Below are positions 19,701 through 25,268 of a DNA stretch of 25,268 nt, in pieces; the first letter of the stretch is position 1; every line of letters starts with the position of its first letter. Location of the stretch: NCBI RefSeq assembly GCF_000003605.2, contig NW_003142304.1, positions 361,369 through 386,636 on the forward strand. Direction: 5' to 3'. This stretch comes from Saccoglossus kowalevskii (taxonomy: Eukaryota > Hemichordata > Enteropneusta > Harrimaniidae). A program made the translations under genes and the position numbers. Below the pieces are notes generated by a model. It saw nothing but the letters and a program-made list of their open reading frames with translations, did no database searches and was not told the DNA's origin.

Positions 19701-22700
19701 TAACTTGCTGTATGATATACTCCCAACACGCAGTGTGGTAAACTCCCAGCATGCACTGGGGTAAACATCTGGTGGACCATTATGTAGTGTACTGCGCATG
19801 TGTGTCACGTGCTCCGTGTGTTTTTCTGGAGCTGTGTAGTCTGTATTACTGTGAACGAGATTCTAATAAAGATGAAATTGTTTACCAATATCATTGAGTT
19901 CGTACGTTATTACATAAGCAGGTGAGAAAGTTTTGGATTTCCTTTGATATCACTAACATTTTCAGAAATACTGTAAAATGACTAGTTTTCACTGGGTTTA
20001 AATTTTAGTGATTTAGCACTTCAGGCATATTCATTGAGTTTTAAATTCACGGCTTTATCATTTAGATAATGTGTTCTATATGCTCAATTTCACATATTCT
20101 CTGGGTTTTAATTTAGCGCATTTTCCAGTCAGCGAAATAAGCAAAATTAAAACCAAGTGAATAATTAATCCTTTTACAGTACTCATGTCTTAGCAGGGCA
20201 GATATACTAAACAAATACAATAAATATTATGGGATACCTACCTCTTTGCTGTGGTGGTGCTTTGTCAGCCATTAATCCATTGTAGGGCACATGGAGAGCA
20301 ACTAAACTTGACATTGACATCAAATAAAATATTATATAAAGCCCTGCAAAACAATATACAAATCTGAGTAACATTTATAATTTAAAATTTTGGTACAAGT
20401 TATGCTTTTTCGGATTACTTATGTGATTTACAGCAAATTTCTAAAAATTTTAATAACTCTGATAACAGCAATTTTAATTTTCACATTAACATCTTCCTTT
20501 GTTTACAAGATATACTTTTTCAGATTACTCATGGGGCTTACAGTTAATTTCTAAATATTTTAATAACTTTGATAACAGCAACTTTGATTTTAACATTAAC
20601 ACCTTCCTTTGTTTGTATTTAAATGGGCAAAGGAAACAGAATCCTATCACTAGAGACAAATGTTCGCACAAGACAAAATATTTCTCGTTGCCATGTCTGG
20701 CTGTTAATAAATTATTATTACAAGCGGGGAAAAGGTTTATGATATTAATATATTAAGGTTATTACAAGAATAATGCACGAAGGCTGTACGGTGTCGATGC
20801 CGATGCATAGCAAAGGTTGATGCGTAAATTTTTCGTACTGCCTTTGTGCACACTTTGCAGTATACTAATCTCATATTAATGACAGAAAAGATGCATTTTG
20901 AATTGAAACATTGTGACAAATAATTGCAAAGAGTTAACAGAAAATGCACCCACTCAAATTTGTTGTTTATGGTATAAAGATTGCGAGTGGGTGTGGGTGT
21001 GTGGGCCAGATGTTTGAATAATACATGACACGATTATGTTTGTTGTGCACACCAAGGCCTCTTACTCTTCATCTTTTTGGAAGTATTAATACATAATTCC
21101 TGATATTCATAATACAAAAGAATACAAGTGAAAGATACAATCAAAGACAAACCGCTGAACGGAAATTAACAGCGGAGAATGTTGACCCTTGACACATATT
21201 CACTATTTTATCAAATCATCCACATGGAACGGTTATGAAATACAACAAAGCTAACAATTTGATTAAAAATAAGAATTACTTGTTTTGCAAAACAACTGTT
21301 TTCACACTAAGTGTTTATTACATTGCAAGTCAAATTTTGAAATAATGGCGATAGTCTGCCACCGACTGATATTGCATGGTCAGTAAAGTGTTCTTATAAA
21401 TTCATAATCTTATTCAATCTTTCACATATTTTATAAAATATTGTCTTTTAACTGAAAATTTTAAAATAAAATGGCTTTCAATTTCATTAATTATCATGAA
21501 ACCATGGCTACTTAATGTGATGTCAAAGGTAGATAAGAGATAAGGGCATGCAACTTAGATGAAATGTCTGCTAAAGATACTACGCATATTTTTAGATACA
21601 TGTATATATAAATGTACCATCCCATAATATTTCCTCACATAAATCCACCAGTAGTTGAATAAAACTTGATAAAATATTTCTTTATGAATCCGTAAATCAT
21701 TATACTTACCAATATTACCAGTTTTAACTTCTCCAAATGTGGTTGCCAAGGAAACCTCTGGATCAGAAACAAGTCCACTGGCTGCGGATTGGTCAGCATT
21801 TTCAATCTTGGGTGCCTCCAGAGACACAACAGGGTAAGTTTGGTTACTGTACGGTGAGCATCGCTTCTCAACCAAATCAATCGGCTCGCACTAAAACAAA
21901 GAGAAATAAATGTTTGGTAATAGCGCATAATTATTCATTCATTATTTCATTCAAAAACTTAAAATCACTTACACCAACATTTTGAGAAAATAAATGATTT
22001 TGAGGGGAGAAATGTTGCTACAATGTTTCTGGCAACTTTTTTTTTTTATATTTTGCAAAATTACCGGTAATACACTATAGTTTTGTTGACACACAAAATA
22101 AAAGATGCAATTTGGGAGAACGTAGTGATTGTTTAATGTGATATACAATATATACTATTTTTGTTCGATAGATATTATTATTGAATTGAAGCACACAAAA
22201 TCATAAAATTAATTTTCAGTGCATACCAAATTATTAAAATACGAATTATTTTATCGGTAGACACACTTGTGTTATTAACGTAAGCACATGTGCTACTAAT
22301 AGAGCAAATACAATATACCTAGACATTCAACACGCTATTTCAGGAGTGACATATCGATACTAAATATCCTAACTTAGACTGATAAACACCAGGTCATGCA
22401 ATAATGCAAGTAACGTTCTGACCTTGAACTCATGAATTATAACGACATTTATAGTCATGCATTAACAGATAAGGACAGAAATAATAAAATAATGATAACA
22501 ATTATTGAATTAATTAAGATAATAGGAATTTATACATTTACTTGAGATGTCACAAGGGAATTAAAATAGTATACGACATATAAACATATTACTTAGTATC
22601 AATGAAGGAAAAAAGAATCAGAAATTACTTTTATATGTAAATATTACTTTTATGTACAGTAGCTAACAATCGCTGTCGATGCTGACAAAATGTTATGAAT

Positions 22701-23898
22701 CTCTTTAGTTTACAGAGAAATGTTCGCTGCTGAAGAATTTTGTGAAATAATAAACAGTTTTTAATACCTTCTTCATAGTGTGGATTTGTTTTAACCCTTT
22801 AAAAGCTAAACTCAATGTTTGTCACTTTCCACAAGGTAAACCCTCATAATTTTGGCATATATTTCAACCAGTAGCCAATAAGAATTTATGTTCATCTGGA
22901 CCAACATAAACAAAAAAGTTATAGAAAATTACATAAAATGCATTTGCTGAACCAAAAATATGGCAAGCACAATAATGGCATGCATGTATAAGAAATGTAG
23001 CAGCAACTTTCTGTATTGTAGATTTTATGTTTTGAATAAAACGTGTCCTACAAGGTTGCAGGTTGTGAAACAACAAACTATCAAACTACTCAGACTGCAA
23101 GTACAGATCAAATAATTGTCAGATATCTACCGAACAGCCCTTTAATGAATTTTGGTTGAAGACAATTTTGATATGTTCTTAACACTTCCCTCAGCAGAAA
23201 ACTCAATGACACTGAACTCATTTTTTTTTCAAAATTTAAAATCTGGAGAAAAACAACAAAATTGCAACTACTGTCTTTAAAGTGTCAGAGTAGTCACACT
23301 GCGCATGTTCAGTGATGGGTCCCATCACAAGAAAAATGATGATGTAATTTCCCACAATGCAGTGTGTTATTATCAACTTAATAAAATGGTGACCAGGGCT
23401 GCCAGAAACGGACACCCACGTCTTTTTTGTTGGAGACTACAACTTTACCAGAATCAAATTTTGGTGGACATCATGCAGTTGGATTTTTGCTTCAATCTTC
23501 AACTCCCCTTGTCATGCTGCCCCATGACCTAATTCCCACCATTTATTTTGTTTTAAAAGAAAACTGCAGTGCAATGTGGGTAAAATTACAAAACACTTAG
23601 ACATGCGCTGCGAGACGAATCATAGTGGAGTGCGAAAGTGCAAAGAGAATGAACCGAGCCTTACTGATGTATCATTCATGGATTCGTCACTAAAGATGAG
23701 AAAGCAAGGAAGATATGACAATGAGTAAAATATAGTTAGCTGATGAAATTAAAACAGAGCATCATTGAAAATAGCAATGAAGAAAATAAAAAATAAAACA
23801 ATCAATAAATTGGATTAATAGAACGGTGAAAACTGTAATCCCGAAAAACTTACAATTGTATTTCTGGACTACTCAGTGCCATTCCGAACAACCCAAGA
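13536..23898 (-). CDS. MFS transporter, 5' partial (9 firm exons plus upstream exon)
   Basis: Firm join on the minus strand: 21890-21710, 20343-20242, 19357-19293, 18148-18034, 17649-17541, 16936-16764, 15735-15646, 14348-14248, 13706-13536. All introns are GT-AG; the result is 368 unbroken codons to the stop. Residues 1-60 are a hydrophilic loop with two Cys and an NQT glycosylation sequon. Nine membrane helices follow, best read as TM4-TM12. The loop VPYNGLMADKAPPQQRG after TM4 and GCFSDKYEKRK after TM8 are MFS signature loops; the latter is motif A-like (GxxxDKxxxRK). TM10 reads GIGYGSFVAVDFALVLDVLP. This TM10/TM11 pattern recalls bacterial and fungal sugar-type MFS proteins, but the substrate is unknown. 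An exon at 23898-23854 very likely supplies the end of TM3, joined through uncertain small exons. TM1-TM2 and the start codon were not found. Confidence 0.9.
13707..14247 (-). other. Transporter last intron, no gene seen
   Basis: 541-bp intron. A somewhat GC-richer part at about 13890-13990 is unassigned. Confidence 0.75.
14248..14348 (-). CDS. MFS transporter exon: TM10 and loop 10-11
   Basis: Acceptor tgctgtgttcacag, donor GTG|gtatgt. With the split Gly it reads GIGYGSFVAVDFALVLDVLP, then AEKDKAKDIAIWSV. Conserved Asp and Pro in TM10 and a charged cytoplasmic loop are typical of the family. Confidence 0.93.
14349..15645 (-). other. Transporter intron with assembly gap
   Basis: About 1.3 kb. 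It holds the G-run and the N gap. The flanks at 14740-15120 are repeat-like (G-rich stretch near 14784), and the words aatagatgca / aatagaagcc recur near 15450-15570. No coding signal. Confidence 0.7.
15149..15264. other. Assembly gap (116 N) next to a poly-G run
   Basis: N bases follow directly after a run of about 17 G (15132-15148). Open frames drawn across it are artefacts. Confidence 1.
15646..15735 (-). CDS. MFS transporter exon: TM9 end and TM10 start
   Basis: Acceptor ttattctgattatag, donor TTTG|gtaagt. It reads LIMSVVAVLFAAIRGPNSFY, then GVIVISLLF, two hydrophobic helices with a short GPNS turn. Enters with CG completing a split Ala and leaves with G of a split Gly. Confidence 0.92.
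15736..16763 (-). other. Transporter intron, no gene seen
   Basis: 1028-bp intron. It includes a short (tatgt)n run near 16046-16070. Nothing else is resolved. Confidence 0.75.
16764..16936 (-). CDS. MFS transporter exon: TM7 end, TM8, loop 8-9 motif
   Basis: Acceptor tttgttactag, donor GCAG|gtaaaa. It reads FLEYWIGDMIPLPNCMAAHT (extracellular), then TM8 AIGLILVPLLFTAALCSIAA, then GCFSDKYEKRKPIVMGA. GxxSDKxxxRK is the second-half counterpart of MFS motif A. Confidence 0.93.
16937..17540 (-). other. Transporter intron, no gene seen
   Basis: 604-bp AT-rich intron with poly-A tracts. No feature. Confidence 0.8.
17541..17649 (-). CDS. MFS transporter exon: central loop and TM7
   Basis: Acceptor ttgtttttcag, donor ACAGG|gtaagt. 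It reads FRTMVCDYIEPFRQRDFCWV, then FFTRFLMQQGIATVT. This is the end of the central cytoplasmic loop, with the 'F-W-V-F-x-T-R-F' start of TM7 seen in many MFS porters. Confidence 0.92.
17650..18033 (-). other. Transporter intron with diverged family A element
   Basis: 384-bp intron, half of it the element at 17798-17991. Confidence 0.75.
17798..17991. mobile_element. MITE-like element, family A, diverged copy
   Basis: Starts tactgtaaatg and ends attttacagta. It shares the ttcaccc..tttaaatttt and aatttaaaacccagta blocks with the other family A members but differs in the middle. Confidence 0.6.
18034..18148 (-). CDS. MFS transporter exon: TM6 and central loop start
   Basis: Acceptor ttttgttttcag, donor TTAA|gtgagt. 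It reads TIGVLGIYIFVSSVLVVTVL, then ITVITTTEELGKTTHEPL. One helix (TM6), then the hydrophilic central loop. A decayed copy of the 5' edge of this exon lies at 18211-18265. Confidence 0.92.
18211..18265 (-). pseudogene. Decayed copy of the 5' edge of the TM6 exon
   Basis: aggacactggggacaa..., then atgatctggaaac, matches 18105-18156 (exon edge plus its acceptor) in the same orientation, about 106 bp away. Read on the minus strand all frames contain a stop, so it cannot serve as an alternative exon. Confidence 0.6.
18512..19278. mobile_element. Non-autonomous element with 44-bp terminal inverted repeats
   Basis: Left arm 18512-18555 and right arm 19235-19278 are inverse copies with 42 of 44 bases the same; the core is gtgaaccattggtggcgcta. 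The 679-bp interior has no convincing coding region. It sits in a transporter intron. Confidence 0.75.
19293..19357 (-). CDS. MFS transporter exon: TM5
   Basis: Acceptor aggttctacttcag, donor GGG|gtaagg. It reads MMGFMILLGNISGAVIGIFF then G, a glycine-rich helix as in MFS TM5. The inverted-repeat element at 18512-19278 ends only 14 bp from its donor. Confidence 0.92.
19410..19577 (-). mobile_element. MITE-like element, family B copy 2
   Basis: Inverse of 12881-13057. Shared blocks include tatggatttcaatgattctt and cactgaatcattccttcagc. Confidence 0.75.
19783..19914 (+). mobile_element. Possible short solo LTR
   Basis: Begins TGTAGTGTACTGCGCATG and ends GTACGTTATTACA (5'-TG...CA-3'), with an AATAAA at about 19865 followed by gatgaaattg. 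This layout looks like a retrotransposon LTR. No clear target-site duplication is visible, so this is weak. Confidence 0.3.
19969..20181 (+). mobile_element. MITE-like element, family A copy 3
   Basis: Starts tactgtaaaatgactag and ends taatccttttacagta. It matches 10012-10222 over its length, including the inner block gcgcattttccagtcagcga. Confidence 0.85.
20242..20343 (-). CDS. MFS transporter exon: TM4 and loop 4-5 signature
   Basis: Acceptor ttgttttgcag, donor AGAG|gtaggt. It reads LYIIFYLMSMSSLVALH, then VPYNGLMADKAPPQQR. The P-Y-N-x-L-x-A-D-x-x-P-x-x-x-R-G form is a strong MFS loop 4-5 signature; the G comes from the split codon. Confidence 0.94.
20344..21709 (-). other. Transporter intron with a local tandem duplication
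   Basis: 1366-bp intron. It contains the 110-bp duplication (20401-20614) and a short word shared with 5178-5212. No coding signal. Confidence 0.75.
20401..20614. repeat. Tandem duplication, 110-bp period, two copies
   Basis: Copy 1 is 20401-20504 and copy 2 is 20511-20614. Both carry taataact.tgataacagca and cttcctttgttt; several substitutions separate them, so the event is not recent. Confidence 0.88.
21710..21890 (-). CDS. MFS transporter exon: extracellular loop before TM4
   Basis: Acceptor tctctttgttttag, donor ATTG|gtaagt. 60 codons, hydrophilic: CEPIDLVEKRCSPYSNQTYP, then an acidic Ser/Ala-rich stretch ending VKTGNI. Two Cys 10 residues apart and an N-Q-T sequon fit an extracellular position between TM3 and TM4. 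Such a long 3-4 loop is unusual for MFS porters. Confidence 0.85.
21973..22017 (-). CDS. Possible small MFS transporter exon (loop)
   Basis: Ends at a consensus donor GGT|gtaagt. In frame with the next exon it reads QHFSPQNHLFSQNVG. The only usable acceptor (acattgtag) has no pyrimidine tract, so this exon is doubtful. Confidence 0.3.
22768..22810 (-). CDS. Very tentative linking exon of MFS transporter
   Basis: 43 bp between a weak acceptor (acattgag) and donor AAG|gtatta. It would correct the phase between the 23854-23898 exon and the downstream exons, and reads LAFKGLKQIHTMKK. It is listed only because the phases demand some exon here. Confidence 0.15.
23344..23590. mobile_element. Small inverted-repeat (MITE-like) element
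   Basis: Left arm gtaatttcccacaatgcagt and right arm gcaatgtgggtaaaattac are imperfect inverse copies, extended by aaaatggtg versus caccattta. About 247 bp, with a GC-richer centre. Similar text (catgggaaattac) occurs near 18930. Confidence 0.55.
23854..23898 (-). CDS. Upstream MFS transporter exon (end of TM3)
   Basis: Flanked by a strong acceptor (atttttctgtttcag) and donor (ATT|gtaagt as TT|gtaagt). Only one frame is open, reading LGLFGMALSSPEIQ. Its phase (leaves two bases) does not join directly to the exon at 21890, so at least one more exon must lie between. Confidence 0.55.
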
Positions 23899-24057
23899 CT
23901 GAAACAGAAAAATAGTAAGATTACATATGCATGAGTTCGAACTACAATTGCTGAAGCTAAAATTTAATGAGATTCAGTTTTATGTAACTTTCAAAATTTT
24001 TAGGAAACTTACCAGGGGTAGTCTAATATACTGTACCTTTATTTGACCCCACCCCTC

Positions 24058-24087
24058 CCCCCCCCCCCCCACACACACACACACACT
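24058..24087 (+). repeat. Poly-C plus (AC)n microsatellite
   Basis: A run of C followed directly by about eight AC units. Confidence 0.95.
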
Positions 24088-24299
24088 TTACCTGATACTC
24101 GCCTGATTATCAAACCTTACCAAATGGAAAATTTTTTATATTTTGTTAATATTTTCTCAAGTTTAGACAAATATATTTGTAATATTTTAGCTAATTTTGT
24201 TTTTCAATTCTAAAATTATTTTAAATGAGTTGGTGTTACTTTATGTTTCTTATATTGGACTTTACTCAAACATTATTTTTGTTTATGTTCGAAATAAAA

Positions 24300-24329
24300 T
24301 ATCCTATCCTATCCTATCCTATCCTATCC
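24300..24329 (+). repeat. (TATCC)n array behind a retroposon-like 3' end
   Basis: About five to six TATCC units follow ttatgttcgaaataaaa. An AATAAAA followed by a short simple repeat is typical of the 3' tail of non-LTR retroposons. No ORF of such an element remains. Confidence 0.7.
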
Positions 24330-24639
24330 ATACATGTATCTGCATTCACCTCCAAACACAGGAAATTAGCACATTTTCTCATTTCACTGATGTGTAAATG
24401 TTAGATTTAAACAAATATTGTTTGGTATTTTGTTTATTTTTCACTTTTCTGATTCTTTTATAATTACTTTCTGTAATTTTGTTTAGTATGATAGAAAGCG
24501 TATCTCAACAATCATCTGGCTATCATACACCCACTGAGAATACATATACATAGAATACATAGTGATCAGCCAATCACAGCACTTCATACACATACCTTGC
24601 TTCTCCCAGTAGTGTGCATGCACATCAACACCGATAGAT

Positions 24640-24874
24640 AAATACTTTATTTTCGCTTTGGAATTAATTTTCGCTGAAGGAATGATTCAGTGAAAATAAA
24701 ATCCTGCGAATATACCCTTTTTCCTATATTTTACATTTAGCTTGACAAAAATCAGTGAAAATAAATTTCATGCAAAACATCCAAAAATTCTTTTCAGCGA
24801 AAATTATGTACATTCTGTCTATGAAATTTCCTCTGTGACCACCGTTACATTTATTACAGTGAAATAAAGTATTT
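24640..24874 (+). mobile_element. MITE-like element, family B copy 3 (most complete)
   Basis: Begins aaatactttattttcgct and ends gtgaaataaagtattt, imperfect terminal inverted repeats. The inner blocks aattaattttcgctgaagga and ttcagcgaaaatta match copies 1 and 2. Confidence 0.8.
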
Positions 24875-25268
24875 GATTCCCTTAATTCAATGTGGCAATT
24901 AGTTCATTAAAATTATTTCCACAAGTCCTTTTTTATGAGGCATATTAAAGGGTATTCCACGCTAACAACATATAGACCTGTAACAGAACATTTTTCTCTA
25001 TGATTGACAGTTTTTATGATGGATTGTTGTTCATATCAGCTTTTCAATAATTCGAAGGCTTCCTCTCACAACCTCCCCCTCCCCCATAAAAAAAAACATA
25101 GTTGAACTCTGGTGACCTTGCCCTTTGTTATATAATATAATTCCCTTTATCATAGTTTGTTTCAATATAAATATGCATTGTCATAATTAATTTTGAATAC
25201 AAACAAGTTTTGGGGTTGAACCAACAGTGGGGAATGAGTCTACCGAATGTCCTTAAAAGATGTATTAT

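Larger units (their letters stand above)
19358..20241 (-). other. Transporter intron with three repeats
   Basis: 884-bp intron with an (ATA)n run near 19372, a family B element, a possible solo LTR and a family A element. No gene. Confidence 0.75.
21891..23853 (-). other. Long transporter intron region with an inverted-repeat element
   Basis: About 2 kb. It contains two doubtful small exons and the element 23344-23590. Otherwise AT-rich unique sequence. Confidence 0.6.
23899..25268. other. Upstream of the known transporter exons; repeats only
   Basis: No exon of TM1-TM2 could be supported. It holds a poly-C/(AC)n run (24058-24087), a (TATCC)n tail (24300-24329) and family B copy 3. Confidence 0.6.

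Noticed and set aside
21635-21928. 97-codon minus-strand frame overlapping the loop exon
   Set aside because: A shifted frame of 21710-21890; it does not lead into TM4, whereas the chosen frame does.
24011-24120. Possible microexons near several ttac donors upstream of the transporter
   Set aside because: Only 11-22 bp pieces, next to low-complexity sequence; unsupported.
24197-24397. 66-codon plus-strand frame
   Set aside because: Runs through the retroposon-like tail and (TATCC)n array.
24596-24640. Possible first coding exon (MCMHTTGRSK before gtatgt)
   Set aside because: It does not join in frame to the 23854-23898 exon and has no hydrophobic TM1; no supporting evidence.
1-25268. tRNA, rRNA, CRISPR arrays, bacterial operon signals
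   Set aside because: None seen. The tandem arrays are contiguous minisatellites, not spaced repeats, and the genes have introns.

Overview
The window is eukaryotic, AT-rich, intron-rich animal DNA. Two genes with canonical GT-AG introns face each other (convergent) and are separated by about 5 kb of repeat-rich sequence. The organism is most likely a non-vertebrate bilaterian, perhaps a marine one such as a hemichordate, lancelet or lophotrochozoan. This rests on three things: a p105-type NF-kB gene with ankyrin repeats plus a death domain, no vertebrate Alu/L1-type repeats that I recognise, and many small palindromic transposon-like repeats. The species cannot be fixed from the sequence alone. 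A 116-base N gap shows that this is a draft assembly.

Region 1 (223-6796, plus strand): the 3' half of an NF-kB p105/p100 precursor gene. Nine exons read continuously for 530 residues. They encode the p105 linker segment, seven ankyrin repeats, an acidic patch, a death domain and a C-terminal tail with an ESGLGS motif that resembles the IKK/beta-TrCP degron of vertebrate p105. The Rel homology domain and glycine-rich region must lie upstream of the window. Intron 4 is almost wholly made of two adjoining minisatellites (40 bp and 50 bp units). The 50-bp unit repeats the 3' splice-site sequence of the next exon about fifteen times. A presumed 3' UTR follows, with possible poly(A) signals at 7094, 7548, 7984 and 8607.

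Region 2 (about 8613-13535): no convincing gene. It holds MITE-like elements, a duplicated repeat family, ATTGG-rich repeat blocks, a 72-bp minisatellite and a degenerate repeat cluster next to the end of the second gene.

Region 3 (13536-23898, minus strand): a 12-TM-type Major Facilitator Superfamily transporter. Nine consecutive exons give 368 residues in one unbroken frame, from a predicted extracellular loop between TM3 and TM4 through TM12 and the stop codon. A further well-spliced 45-bp exon lies upstream, linked by one or two uncertain small exons. The start and TM1-TM2 were not found and probably lie beyond 25268. Its introns carry MITEs, a roughly 770-bp element with 44-bp terminal inverted repeats, a relic copy of an exon edge, and a possible solo LTR.

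The two genes share no obvious pathway. The first would act in innate immune and NF-kB signalling in the cytoplasm; the second would move a small solute, unknown to me, across a membrane.
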